In this document: positions 26,192 to 35,086 of the stretch, one piece after another | How positions within the stretch are numbered: position 1 is the first letter of the stretch | How the letters are laid out: every line of letters begins with the position of its first letter | NCBI GenBank assembly: GCA_963826795.1 | Contig: CAWGYT010000031.1 | Span: 1 to 41,120, forward strand | Direction of reading: 5' to 3' | DNA from: CAWGYT01 sp963826795 | Lineage (GTDB): Bacteria; Planctomycetota; Planctomycetia; Pirellulales; Pirellulaceae | DNA length: 41,120 bases | Notes under the pieces: model-generated | Seen by the model: the letters and a program-made list of their open reading frames with translations, nothing else | Databases searched by the model: none | Told to the model about the DNA's origin: nothing | Translations under genes and position numbers: made by a program

Positions 26192-28435
26192 TCACCATCC
26201 CAGCCAGGCCCCCAGCTGGTATGTCAGCAAGGCTGCCAGGTAGGCGAGCGCCGTCATGTAGGCGAATGAAAAAATGGGCCATCTCCAGCTGTTTGTCTCG
26301 CGACGCATAATGGCCAGCGTCGAGACGCATTGAGCGCAGAGGGCAAAGAACACCATGATCGAGAGGGCCACCGGAACACTAAAGACGGGCCGATCCTGGT
26401 CGTCCCAGCGGGCCGATCGGAGTCGATCTCGCAGCGCCTGCGAGCCATCGTCCTCTCCCAGGTTATAGATCACGCCCAATGTGCCGACGACCACTTCTCG
26501 CGCCGGGAACGAGGCGATCACCGCACAGCCAATTCGCCAATCCCAGCCCAGCGGACGAACGGCCGGCTCGATCCAGTGGCCAAGTCGACCGAGGTAACTC
26601 TGGCGGATATAGGCCCCCGCGATCTGATGGTCCAGGTCGTCCAATTCACGGCGCCAGGCCTCGATCTCGGCGGTCGACGTCCCAGCGCCGGCTTCGTCCA
26701 GGGTGGCCTGCAATTCCAACCGCCGCGCCTGGAAGGGGCCCTCGACTCGCTCGGAATTGCGAGGGAAATAGCCGGCTGCCCAGACCAGAATCGAGACGGC
26801 AAAGATCAGTGTCCCGGCGCGACGCACAAAGGACCAGCCCCGTTCGAACATCCGAAATAATACGATCCGCACTTCGGGTGTCTTGTAACTGGGTAGCTCC
26901 ATCACAAACGGCGGCGTTTCGCCGGGCAAGATCGTGCGTTTCAAGAGCAATGCGACCGCCATGGCCGTCACCACGCCCAAGGCGTACAGACCAGTCATTG
27001 TGAGCTCCTGGAGCCCAAACGACCAGCTCCAGCGACCGCTGCCGAGTTGAAACATCGCACGGTGGGGGATGAAGGCGGCGATCAACAGGATGTAGACTGG
27101 CAATCGGGCGCTGCAGGTCATCAGCGGCGCGATCAGGATCGTCACCAGCCGGTCGCGCCGATTCTCAATCACGCGAGTTGCCATGATCCCCGGAACCGCG
27201 CAGGCAAACGACGAGAGCAAGGGAATGAAGGATTTTCCGCTCAGGCCGATCCGAGACATCAAGCGGTCCATCAGGAACGCGGCACGCGCCATGTAGCCGC
27301 AGTCTTCCAGCAACGCGATGAAGAAAAAGAGAATGGAAATCTGGGGCAAAAAGATCAAGACGCTGCCGACGCCGCCGACGACCCCATTGACCAACATCGA
27401 TTGCAGCGGGCCGTCGGGCACCGAGGTGACGATTTGTTCGCTCAGCAGGCCGAAGAGGGTCTCGATGCCGTCCATGAACCAGACCGCGCCTTGGAATACG
27501 GCCTGAAAAATCAAGATCATCAACAGCACGAAGATCAGCGGTCCGTATAGCCAATGAGTCAGGACGCGATCGAGTCGGTCGCTCGTGGTTTTGCGTCCTT
27601 CGGAGGTATGCGTGATGACCCCCTCGGTGACGCGCGCCACCCACTGATAGCGTGCGATGGTTTCGATTGCCGCCAGTGACTGGCCGTCGGCGGTGAGACG
27701 AGCCCGGGCGGCTTGAGCGGCGGCCCGCAGTCGGTCATCCAGGCCCGCGATGTTGCCGGTTTGCAGATAACCGGTGTCCAGGATCAGCCGTTCCAATAAG
27801 TACCGGGCGACCGGCTCGCCCTCGCCCTCGGCCGCCAATCGCTCCAACGCATCCACTTCGGCCTGTAAGTCGTCCGGCAGCGGGCTGATTCGCCGGGGCG
27901 GCGTCGCTTGTTCCAACACCGAGGCCAATTCCTGCTTCAGCTGGAGCACGCCTCGTTTGCGATTCGCTTGAACCGCGATCACCGGGACCCCGAGTTGGGC
28001 CTGTAGCCGCGCCGCGTCCAGACGGATGCCACGTTCCTCGGCCACGTCCGTCATATTCAACGCAATCACCGTCGGGCGCTGCAATTCCAGGATTTGGCTG
28101 ACAAGGTAAAGATTGCGCGGCAGATTGCTGGCGTCGACGATGCACACGATGGCGTCCGGAGCTGGGACGTCAGGTTGACGCCCCAACAAGACGTCGACCG
28201 CGACCATTTCGTCCGGTGAATGCGGTGCCAGGCTGTAGGTTCCCGGCAAGTCGACCACGTCGTAGGCAACTCCGCCGAGCGACGTTCTCCCGATTTTCTT
28301 TTCGACGGTCACTCCCGGATAATTGCCCGTTCGCTGGCGCAGCCCAACGAACGCCGAAAACAGCGTGGATTTTCCCGTGTTGGGGTTGCCCAGCAGGGCG
28401 ACCGTAATCGGGCGACGCGAGGTAGAAAGGGTCAT
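26192..28435 (-). CDS. feoB: ferrous iron transport protein B
   Basis: A 747-residue inner-membrane Fe(II) transporter with an N-terminal G-protein domain. G1 is GNPNTGKST (16-24), G2 the Thr of GNYPGVT (43), G3 DLPG (62-65) and G4 NMTD (127-130). A helical GDI-like spacer is followed by the membrane part with two Gate domains (the first around FLPQISILFFFIALLEDCGYMARAAF) and a conserved ARAAFLMDRLM stretch. The open frame extends to 28627 through the hairpin repeat, but the ATG at 28435 gives the normal start. Two feoA-like genes precede it on the same strand, and the Cys-rich protein gene follows. Confidence 0.96.
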   Translation of the reverse strand: MTLSTSRRPITVALLGNPNTGKSTLFSAFVGLRQRTGNYPGVTVEKKIGRTSLGGVAYDVVDLPGTYSLAPHSPDEMVAVDVLLGRQPDVPAPDAIVCIVDASNLPRNLYLVSQILELQRPTVIALNMTDVAEERGIRLDAARLQAQLGVPVIAVQANRKRGVLQLKQELASVLEQATPPRRISPLPDDLQAEVDALERLAAEGEGEPVARYLLERLILDTGYLQTGNIAGLDDRLRAAAQAARARLTADGQSLAAIETIARYQWVARVTEGVITHTSEGRKTTSDRLDRVLTHWLYGPLIFVLLMILIFQAVFQGAVWFMDGIETLFGLLSEQIVTSVPDGPLQSMLVNGVVGGVGSVLIFLPQISILFFFIALLEDCGYMARAAFLMDRLMSRIGLSGKSFIPLLSSFACAVPGIMATRVIENRRDRLVTILIAPLMTCSARLPVYILLIAAFIPHRAMFQLGSGRWSWSFGLQELTMTGLYALGVVTAMAVALLLKRTILPGETPPFVMELPSYKTPEVRIVLFRMFERGWSFVRRAGTLIFAVSILVWAAGYFPRNSERVEGPFQARRLELQATLDEAGAGTSTAEIEAWRRELDDLDHQIAGAYIRQSYLGRLGHWIEPAVRPLGWDWRIGCAVIASFPAREVVVGTLGVIYNLGEDDGSQALRDRLRSARWDDQDRPVFSVPVALSIMVFFALCAQCVSTLAIMRRETNSWRWPIFSFAYMTALAYLAALLTYQLGAWLGW

Positions 28436-28573
28436 GGTTGCCGCATCGCCCTCGCGCGACGCCATGAACGGCCCCGCGGCGATTCTTCGGCGGTAATTCC
28501 CCACCAGTTGACCATTGGCCGCCTCGCATCGACTTGTGGGGACTGACACCTTTTTCTTAACGGGATACGTACA

Positions 28574-28655
28574 CCGGGAGGGCGAGGCGCCCGCCGAGCC
28601 GAACTTGCGTTCTGCGCCGTCCTCCATACGGCTTAGCAGGAGCTTCGCCCTCCCG
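28574..28655. repeat. 'GEAPAEP' inverted-repeat hairpin element
   Basis: The arms are 28574-28600 (CCGGGAGGGCGAGGCGCCCG then CCGAGCC) and 28630-28655 (GGCTTAGCAGGAGCTTCGCC then CTCCCG), with a loop of 29 bases. It lies in the 270-base gap between the feoA-like gene ending at 28706 and feoB, so it is transcribed within the operon. It could set the ratio of feoA to feoB expression by stalling transcription or protecting mRNA. Confidence 0.85.
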
Positions 28656-28705
28656 AGCCGATCCCAACTTCTTTACGTTGACAACGCGCTCGCCAGCCGC
28701 CCTAC

Positions 28706-28933
28706 CTAGACCAAGCTGACGTGCACCCGTGACGCTTCGGTCCGACGCAGACTCAGGCGGTACCCGCGGAGATCGAATTCAAGCGGATCCCCTAGCGGAG
28801 CCTTCGCCACGAAATGCACTTCACAACCGGGCGTGAGGCCCATTTCCAGCAGGCGAAGCGTGATCGTGTCACTGCCGGTCACCGTTTCCACTCGCGCGGT
28901 CTGACCCGCTCCGATTTCCGCCAACGTCATCAT
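28706..28933 (-). CDS. FeoA domain protein (second of two)
   Basis: A 75-residue SH3-like FeoA-family protein: TLAEIGAGQTARVETV, LRLLEMGLTPGCEVHFV and DPLEFDLRGYRLSLRR are the typical strands. FeoA proteins bind FeoB and support Fe(II) uptake. The ATG at 28933 has GGAG 8 bases upstream, and its first codons overlap the stop of the preceding feoA-like gene (ATGATGA), which suggests translational coupling. Confidence 0.9.
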   Translation of the reverse strand: MMTLAEIGAGQTARVETVTGSDTITLRLLEMGLTPGCEVHFVAKAPLGDPLEFDLRGYRLSLRRTEASRVHVSLV

Positions 28934-29166
28934 GCGGGGCTCTCCGTCCGCACTAGAATCTGCGTCATGTCGCAATTTCGAAAGCACAGCCGGCTATTGT
29001 CAAGCTGCACGATACAAGGACTTCCCTGGCGGACCATCTGCACGCGAGCTCCCGTGCGGAATCCAAGCTCCCCGAGTCGCTTGGAGTGCTCCGAGACGCC
29101 ACCGACATTGAAGACTTCCGCGTTTTGTCCAGCTGACAGCAGCGTCAAGGGAATGATGTCACGCAC
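28930..29166 (-). CDS. FeoA domain protein (first of two)
   Basis: A FeoA-family protein of about 78 residues: IPLTLLSAGQNAEVFNVGG, RLGELGFRTGARVQMVRQG and SPCIVQLDNSRLCFR. The start is uncertain. GTG 29166 places the family-conserved IPLTLL motif close to the N-terminus, with GGAG about 12 bases upstream; a TTG at 29232 would add 22 unrelated residues. Its TGA overlaps the next gene's ATG. Two tandem FeoA proteins may form a hetero-oligomer with FeoB. Confidence 0.85.
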   Translation of the reverse strand: MRDIIPLTLLSAGQNAEVFNVGGVSEHSKRLGELGFRTGARVQMVRQGSPCIVQLDNSRLCFRNCDMTQILVRTESPA

Positions 29167-29348
29167 GTGGATTCGATGCTCCGTGAGAGGAAGCTGAGAC
29201 TCAGGGCCGCCCGCCCGGGGAGGCCTGTCCAATCAACGCCCTTCGTTTGCTTCGCCCGTCATTTGGTAATGATACTCGATCTCAATTGGCGTGATCCCAT
29301 CATAGAAATTGGCCGAGCCGGCTGCAAGTAGATCCGCGTCGAAACACG

Positions 29349-31145
29349 TCAATTTTCCAGAGAGCCGCGCGACGCGGTTTCGGAGGGAGCAGGCGCGGGA
29401 TCGTCCGCGGGTCGGGAGGGCGGGGGAATCAGCACATGCAGGCCGCGCCAGACGACTGGGCCCGTCCCCTGATATCCCGGGAGCTCGGATTCCGGGTCGA
29501 GCAAGATGGAGCCGACCACAAGGAGTTGCTGGCCGACGTCGTAGGGGCTGCGCGGATCGAGCGAGGGTGGGACCTGGCTAATCACCCGCAAAACGTGGTC
29601 GGGTTTGCCGAGCAGTCGGACGTGCGTCGCGTAATAGACACCTGCTGGTTCAATGCGTGTGACGTCACCGGCGATCGCGATCCCGTCGCTCACCCGCGAG
29701 GAGAACGAAATCCAGCTGGCGGCCGTCCGACCGACGAGTTTCCGAAGCGGGTCGTCCGCAGCCAGCCGTTGCAACAGGGCGTCGGTCGCGTTCATTCGCA
29801 GCCCCAGTTGCGGATCGTCCAAGTCGACATAACAGACGATTTGAGCGACGTCGCAGAGTCGTTCATACATCAACCGGGCGGCGTCCAGCCGATTCTCGCG
29901 CGGCATGTCACGCTGCTCGTCGATCCGTGCCAGCGCCGAAAGTGTCTTGGCCAACGCGTGTTGCAGGTCGGCTCCTGAGTAAAGGGGTGTGTGGTGGGCC
30001 GGACGCGCGACGGGCAGCCCTGTCGAATCGGGCTCGGCCAAGCCCTCGGCCGGCCCGAAACTTGGCTCGGCCGGCCCGGGAGTTTGCTCGGGCGGTGCTG
30101 GCACCGAGAGTTGCTCATCGGCCAAGACATCTTGATCCGTCAATGAATCCGCGTGCGGCGAATCCGCGTGCGGCGCAATGCCGCTGGAAGACGGCCGCGG
30201 AACTTGCGTCGAAGCCGTGACGGGAGGCCTTTCCCTTTCCTTTTCCTTTTCCTTTTCCTTTTCGCTCGGCGCGGAGTCGGCCTGGCCTGCCACATCGGTG
30301 GGAGCCCTATCCGGAGTCGCCGAAGGGAAGACGGCCGATTCGAGCAAACGGGTCGCCAGGTGGTCGACCTCCGTTTCTGTCAACGGAGCCGGGCGGTCTG
30401 GGCTGAGGACGGGATCGCCGACGGACCGGGGCCGGGTTCTTGACACCGGATCCCAGTCGGGCGACTGCCGATCCACCTGGGGACTCAGCCTGCCGCGTGG
30501 CGCCTGCAGCTCACCCGGCAGCACGAACTGGAGCCAGTCGGGCAGGTGAGGGGCGAGTCGCAGCGGGTCGCGTCGGAGGGAACCGGGCAGCCACCAGAGG
30601 ATCAGCTGGGCCAGCATCAGTCCGGCGATCCCTCCCGCGACAATCTTGCCGAATTCGCGGAGTGGTCGTCGCCGCGCGGCACCCGTTCTGGGGCGAGGTG
30701 AAGGAGCGGAGAACGGACTGGGAACGTCGATCTGGACTTCGTCGGCTCCGGCTGGCGGCTGCCCCACGTCAATCCGGGGCAATGGCGACGCGGGCAACTC
30801 GAGATCGGGGCCAGTCGAGGACGGATTCGGGTCGTCCGCGATCGGCGCGTCCAACTGCCAGTCATCGCCCTCCGCCGAATCGACCGGACGGTCGGTCTCG
30901 CCCGTCGTCGCCGTCGGGGCAGTCTCGCCCGTCGTCCCCGTCGCGGACCGCGGCGTTTCAGGCATCGAGCCGAAGGTCGATTCCCAGGCGGCTGGTACGG
31001 GGATCAACGGCAGAGCGGGTGACCAGTTGAGTCGCTCGGCGGTAAATTGCGTCCCGCAGTGGGGGCACTTCACCCGCCATGCCGACGAGTCAGCGGCGGG
31101 CTGGACCCAGCCGTCGCATTCCGGGCATTGGCCAAGTACGCTCAT
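29349..31145 (-). CDS. zinc-ribbon, single-pass membrane protein, unknown function
   Basis: A 598-residue protein with an N-terminal zinc ribbon (CPEC at 7-10 and CPHC at 27-30), an acidic Pro-rich linker, one membrane helix near residues 168-188 (IVAGGIAGLMLAQLILWWL), then a low-complexity region with SEKEKEKEKERERPP near 291-306. A folded C-terminal domain from about 390 includes NRLDAARLMYERLCDVAQIV and RVSDGIAIAGDVTRI. I do not recognise a named family; the architecture is common for planctomycete hypothetical proteins. The topology would place the zinc ribbon in the cytoplasm. The ATG overlaps the stop of the small ORF upstream (ATGA). Confidence 0.8.
   Translation of the reverse strand: MSVLGQCPECDGWVQPAADSSAWRVKCPHCGTQFTAERLNWSPALPLIPVPAAWESTFGSMPETPRSATGTTGETAPTATTGETDRPVDSAEGDDWQLDAPIADDPNPSSTGPDLELPASPLPRIDVGQPPAGADEVQIDVPSPFSAPSPRPRTGAARRRPLREFGKIVAGGIAGLMLAQLILWWLPGSLRRDPLRLAPHLPDWLQFVLPGELQAPRGRLSPQVDRQSPDWDPVSRTRPRSVGDPVLSPDRPAPLTETEVDHLATRLLESAVFPSATPDRAPTDVAGQADSAPSEKEKEKEKERERPPVTASTQVPRPSSSGIAPHADSPHADSLTDQDVLADEQLSVPAPPEQTPGPAEPSFGPAEGLAEPDSTGLPVARPAHHTPLYSGADLQHALAKTLSALARIDEQRDMPRENRLDAARLMYERLCDVAQIVCYVDLDDPQLGLRMNATDALLQRLAADDPLRKLVGRTAASWISFSSRVSDGIAIAGDVTRIEPAGVYYATHVRLLGKPDHVLRVISQVPPSLDPRSPYDVGQQLLVVGSILLDPESELPGYQGTGPVVWRGLHVLIPPPSRPADDPAPAPSETASRGSLEN
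30229..30264. repeat. hexanucleotide microsatellite, 6 units, in frame
   Basis: Six units of CTTTCC/TTTTCC on the plus strand encode the KEKEKEKERER run of the zinc-ribbon protein. Six is a multiple of three, so changes in copy number would alter protein length without loss of frame. Confidence 0.9.
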
Positions 31146-31357
31146 GAACCACCGCCGGGCGTCGAGGAAAGAAACAGCCGAGCACGGTCTTTATTGTAAT
31201 TCCCTCGGTCGAGAAAGGGGAGCAACCGTGAGTCCGCGCCGGGCCACGTCGGCTGCTCGTCGACATAACCGATCCAATCGCGGCCGGTGGTGGGTTGGCG
31301 GCTGAGCGGGCCGACGTCGCGGAACGCGATCCACAGAGCCGGTCGCTTAGAATGCAA
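31142..31357 (-). CDS. 71-codon ORF filling the gap between two genes
   Basis: A TTG at 31357 inside the last codons of the barrel gene opens a frame that ends in a TGA overlapping the ATG of the zinc-ribbon gene (ATGA). The protein is about 71 residues: LWIAFRDVGPLSRQPTTGRD, then DWIGYVDEQPTWPGADSRLL, ending SSTPGGGS. Third codon positions are mostly G or C and the amino acid make-up is protein-like, with Trp, Tyr, Phe and Asp spread evenly. The frame fits the gap exactly. There is no strong ribosome site, so translation would depend on coupling. The family is unknown. Confidence 0.5.
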   Translation of the reverse strand: MHSKRPALWIAFRDVGPLSRQPTTGRDWIGYVDEQPTWPGADSRLLPFLDRGNYNKDRARLFLSSTPGGGS

Positions 31358-32678
31358 TGCCGGTCCGCAGCATCAGCGTGCTGGACAGCGTCGTTCGCTC
31401 CGCCGGAACCAGCACATAGTACAGTTCGCGGTCGAAGACATAGCCGAGCTCAAGAAAGCTATGGCAGCGGTTGAGGTTCTGCGACTCGATCCCCACGAAA
31501 ACGCGAATGTCGTTGATGTCGACCCGATCTGCGGCACCGATGTCGGGATTGACCTCCCGTTCATACGTCCAGGCGCCACCGCCGTACTCCCCGCCAAGGT
31601 ACCACCACACTTGCTGATTGTTGATCGTGTTGAGATAGCACGATAACCTCGGTGCAGGGAAATAGATGTCCCAGCGAGTTTGGGGGTTGGGCTGCCAGAG
31701 AATCCCGCCTGCGGGCAGAATCTTGATATTGTTCCGATCGAGGTACGTTACGCCCAGCTTCAGCGAGGTGGTCGGTGACAGGCGGATCACCCCCAGCCCC
31801 GTGCCCATAAAACGCCAACTATTCGTGGTCACCGAACTGAAGTCGCTGTAGACACCCGTACGGAAGTCGATGTCCGCGCCAAACGCCGGCCCGAATTGAG
31901 GCGCCCAGTCGAAATCGACGTACGCGGCGTACAGCGCCGGAGGCATCGTGGCGACCGAAGGCGGGCTGGGCCCAGTCAACAAGTCAAACGCAAAGCCCGG
32001 CTTCACTCGCAAGGGGCCCGCCCCGCCCATAAAGTTCGGACAATACAGTGACGTGCTGATATCGAACTCGTTGATCTGCATGTTGTTTCCGGTCCCGCCT
32101 GGAAGCCACGCATACGTGAACCCCGTGTCCTGAAACAATCGCTGTAAAGGCAGTCCCGTGCTTCCGGGGGGCGCGGTTGCGGGCGTCCCCGGCGCGGCAT
32201 AGGGCGCCGCATACGGCGAAGCCCCGGTCGGCGCTCCGCTGTAGGGCGGTGGTCCGTAGGGTGCAGCGCCGTAGGGTGCAGCGCCGTAGGGAGCAGCGCC
32301 GTAAGGAGCCACTCCGGGAGGTGGTGGATACGCGGGAGCCCCGTAGGGAGTCGGGGCGGAGATGCCGGGTGCCGGCCACGTAGGCGGGGCGGCGCCGGTC
32401 GGAGGGGCGGCGTAGCCGGGGGTCGTTGGCGCTGGAAAACCCAGCGACGGCGGTGGTGTCGTGGGCATGGCATAGGGGTCGAATGGCTGGATTCCAGGGC
32501 TCAGTCCTGCCCCTGCACCCGGAGCCGTCGGCGGAATCATGCCCGCGCCCGTGCTGCCGATCGGCGCCCCGTAGTTCGGCGGGACTTGGACCTGTTGACC
32601 GAAACCCGACACGCCGATCAGGCTCGCCGTCAGCAGGGCCATCAGCCGTCGGCAGATGCGTTTTTCAATTGACAACAC
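31347..32678 (-). CDS. predicted outer-membrane beta-barrel protein with Pro/Gly-rich head
   Basis: A 443-residue exported protein starting at GTG 32678 (GAGG about 5 bases upstream). The signal peptide ends near residue 27 (SGFGQ). A Pro/Ala/Gly/Tyr-rich region of about 150 residues has tandem APYGA repeats. The C-terminal half shows alternating strands with aromatic ends (FGADIDFRTGVYSD, SWRFMGTGLGVIRL, LKLGVTYLDR, WYLGGEYGGG) and ends in GIAF, a terminal Phe as in BAM substrates. The family is not recognised with certainty. It is divergent from the BBP7-like gene. Confidence 0.75.
   Translation of the reverse strand: MLSIEKRICRRLMALLTASLIGVSGFGQQVQVPPNYGAPIGSTGAGMIPPTAPGAGAGLSPGIQPFDPYAMPTTPPPSLGFPAPTTPGYAAPPTGAAPPTWPAPGISAPTPYGAPAYPPPPGVAPYGAAPYGAAPYGAAPYGPPPYSGAPTGASPYAAPYAAPGTPATAPPGSTGLPLQRLFQDTGFTYAWLPGGTGNNMQINEFDISTSLYCPNFMGGAGPLRVKPGFAFDLLTGPSPPSVATMPPALYAAYVDFDWAPQFGPAFGADIDFRTGVYSDFSSVTTNSWRFMGTGLGVIRLSPTTSLKLGVTYLDRNNIKILPAGGILWQPNPQTRWDIYFPAPRLSCYLNTINNQQVWWYLGGEYGGGAWTYEREVNPDIGAADRVDINDIRVFVGIESQNLNRCHSFLELGYVFDRELYYVLVPAERTTLSSTLMLRTGIAF
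32256..32315. repeat. 15-bp in-frame tandem repeat encoding APYGA units
   Basis: Units of GTAGGGTGCAGCGCC: two perfect, a third with one change, then a degenerate fourth, inside the Pro-rich head of the barrel protein. Each adds the five residues APYGA on the minus strand. Confidence 0.9.
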
Positions 32679-32922
32679 GCGAGCCTCGAATGCTCAGGGC
32701 ACGTTGGATACGAAGCCGACCCGTGATCCGGCCGGGCCCGGGATCCGGCCGGGGAAGTGGAATACCAATCGGGGCCCGCCCGGTCAAGCTGACTTGGGCC
32801 GATTCGTGCCCGCTTCTCTACGCTGCTCAGGTAGCCGCCCGAGAGACGGCCCGCGCACGCGCCTCCCACGACGGCACGTCGATCGGCCCGTCCGCAGATT
32901 CCCAAAAACGAACGGAACGGGC

Positions 32923-32951
32923 TTGACTGTCAAATATTATTTCTCTAAAAG
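32923..32951 (+). promoter_or_regulatory. candidate sigma-70-like promoter of the BBP7-like gene
   Basis: TTGACT at 32923-32928 and TAAAAG at 32946-32951 are separated by exactly 17 bases in an AT-rich patch that stands out from the GC-rich surroundings. It lies about 70 bases before the ATG at 33019, inside the 340-base divergent spacer, which otherwise shows no gene. Planctomycete promoter consensus is not well defined, so this is only a likely site. Confidence 0.45.
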
Positions 32952-33018
32952 CCTCCCACTTGTCTCCGGACTCGCGTCCGCCGGTTCGTTTCCCATTTGC
33001 TTGAGCAGTCAAAACATC

Positions 33019-34941
33019 ATGATCAAATGCTCGCCATCACGTTTCGCTGCATGGGCAGCGGTTACCGTTATGTTCTGGAGCTGGGATTCGGAGGTGATCC
33101 GGGCCCAAGAGATCGCTCGCCAGCCCACCGCTGCCTCGAGTCGGCTCGTGACGGTGGGGCGTTTGATCCGCGCTGGAAAAGCTCGTAACGGCACGCCTCG
33201 ATTTGCCCTGTTGGGTGACGATGGATCGATCACGGCCTATGTCGTGCCCTCGGCGGGTTTGAGCCTGGGCGGGTATGTGAGTGAAAACGTTGCCGTGACG
33301 GCGCGACGCGTCTCTCGCGGGAACGACGGGATGGCCTATTTGTTGGCGCAACAAGTCTCGCCAGTTCCCGGTAACGGCACTTCCCTTGACAGCGCAACGG
33401 CCGTTGCGGCGCCAAGTTCTCCGTCTCAGCCGGCTCCGTCTCAGCCGGACTCACAACCTTTGAACGAGCCGCGAATTCTGCCGGACGTTGCGGACGATGC
33501 CTCGGTGCGTGAAGCGACCGGGACGGGTGCTCGTGCCGTGGGCGGGAAAGCGCCCGAGGCGGACGACCTGGAGGCCCTTTTTTGGGGTGACGAGCCGGAG
33601 AGCGGGTCAGGCGTTGTGCCAGCGGGCTACCAAGTCAGCGACGAGCTGATGCCCGTTCCAATGGAGTCGATTCCGGCCGACGGGGCCGAAATGCCGCTGG
33701 ATGAATACTACGCGGATTTCGAGATGGCGCCGTCGGCAGAAGGGTGTGGTCGCCCGGGGTGTGATTCCTGTTCGAACTCGGGCGTCTGCAGCAGCAGCTG
33801 TTGCCCATGTGGCCCGAGTGGCAGATTTTGGTTACGGGCGGAGTATCTCGCCTGGTGGGCGACCGGAATGTCGGTACCGGCGCTGGTCACGACCAGCCCG
33901 GGGACTCCTCCGGCGGACACTGCGGGCGTCTTGGGAACAAGCGGGACGAACGTGATCTACGGCAACGGCGACCTGTTGGATGGCGCTCGCAACGGCGGTC
34001 GATTTCGCTTTGGCGGCTGGATCGATCCCTGTCAGTGGCGTGGCTTTGAGCTCGACTATTTCTACCTCGAGGGCAAGACCGAGCCTTATTCGCAAACCTC
34101 GGACGGGGCACCCATTCTGGCGCGGCCTTTCTTCAACACGCAGCTCAATTCGCAGGATTCGGAGCTGGTGGCGTACCCCGGAATTGTGAGCGGTACGGTG
34201 GCGGTCGACGCGACGTCGAAATTTCGAGCCTTCTCACCGCGATATCGCCGCAATCTCCGATGCCAAAACTTCCTGCCGGATCCGGCCTGCGGGTGTGGGG
34301 CGTGCAATGCGTGTGGGGATACGTACTGTCTTCCGATGGGTGGCGCTCGAGTGGATTTCACGCTGGGCTACCGCTACATGAAACTGGAGGACGGCTTGAG
34401 CATTTCGGAGAACCTCACCTCGGCCGCGACCGACGTCCCCGCCAGCTTCGCCTTGGTGGACAACTTTCAAACGCAGAATGAATTCAACGGTGTCGAATTG
34501 GGACTGGTTTGGGAAACGTATCGCGGTCCCTGGTCGCTGGAATTCCTCTCGCGCTTCGCGCTGGGCAACAATCGACGGACGATCGCGATCCAGGGAAGTA
34601 CCACCTCAGCCGTCCAAGGGGCGACCTTCACCGACGTCGGTGGGCTGTTGGCGTTGCCCAGCAACATCGGCGTTTACCAGGACGATGAGTTTGTGGTCGT
34701 TCCTGAACTTGGCCTCAATCTCGGCTATCAGATTGCGCCGAGCATGCGGTTCTTAGTCGGTTACACCTTCATTTACTGGGGCAACACGGCGCGGCCGGGC
34801 GAGCAGATCGACCTGAATGTCAACCCTGATCTTCTGCCGCCGGCGATCGACACGACCGGTCTCAACGCTCCGGCGTTCGTCTTGAACGATTCCGGTTACT
34901 GGCTGCAAGGTTTGAACGTCGGATTGGATTGGCGCTGGTAA
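33019..34941 (+). CDS. BBP7-family outer-membrane beta-barrel protein
   Basis: A 640-residue protein. The signal peptide spans about 1-30 (MFWSWDSEVIRAQE). The N-terminal part includes a small beta domain (VGRLIRAGKARNGTPRFALL) and an acidic linker, then a Cys-rich patch (GCGRPGCDSCSNSGVCSSSC). The barrel follows: FWLRAEYLAWW, RFRFGGWIDPCQWRGFELDY, FTLGYRYMKLEDGLSI, FNGVELGLVWET, FLVGYTFIYWGN and the ending GLNVGLDWRW, with a terminal aromatic residue. This arrangement is characteristic of the BBP7 family common in planctomycetes. A second Cys cluster (CGCGACNACGDTYC) lies mid-barrel. The long frame opens at 32656, but only the start at 33019 gives a signal peptide. The final codons and stop are duplicated downstream in a tandem repeat. 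Confidence 0.88.
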   Translation: MIKCSPSRFAAWAAVTVMFWSWDSEVIRAQEIARQPTAASSRLVTVGRLIRAGKARNGTPRFALLGDDGSITAYVVPSAGLSLGGYVSENVAVTARRVSRGNDGMAYLLAQQVSPVPGNGTSLDSATAVAAPSSPSQPAPSQPDSQPLNEPRILPDVADDASVREATGTGARAVGGKAPEADDLEALFWGDEPESGSGVVPAGYQVSDELMPVPMESIPADGAEMPLDEYYADFEMAPSAEGCGRPGCDSCSNSGVCSSSCCPCGPSGRFWLRAEYLAWWATGMSVPALVTTSPGTPPADTAGVLGTSGTNVIYGNGDLLDGARNGGRFRFGGWIDPCQWRGFELDYFYLEGKTEPYSQTSDGAPILARPFFNTQLNSQDSELVAYPGIVSGTVAVDATSKFRAFSPRYRRNLRCQNFLPDPACGCGACNACGDTYCLPMGGARVDFTLGYRYMKLEDGLSISENLTSAATDVPASFALVDNFQTQNEFNGVELGLVWETYRGPWSLEFLSRFALGNNRRTIAIQGSTTSAVQGATFTDVGGLLALPSNIGVYQDDEFVVVPELGLNLGYQIAPSMRFLVGYTFIYWGNTARPGEQIDLNVNPDLLPPAIDTTGLNAPAFVLNDSGYWLQGLNVGLDWRW

Positions 34942-34995
34942 TTGGATTGGCGCTGGTAATTGGATTGGCGCTGGTAATTGGATTGGCGCTGGTAA
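34924..34995 (+). repeat. 18-bp perfect tandem repeat containing the gene's stop codon, 4 copies
   Basis: Four identical units of TTGGATTGGCGCTGGTAA. The first is the natural end of the BBP7-like gene (LDWRW and TAA); the other three repeat it in the same frame, each with its own stop. The perfect identity suggests recent expansion by slippage. Confidence 0.97.
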
Positions 34996-35086
34996 GCAGC
35001 CCACGATGCACGTGCGCTTGGTCGACGATGTCGAGTGCATCGTCGAGTTGGCGACGTCGTGAAGTTGACGGTTATCCACCGAACGT

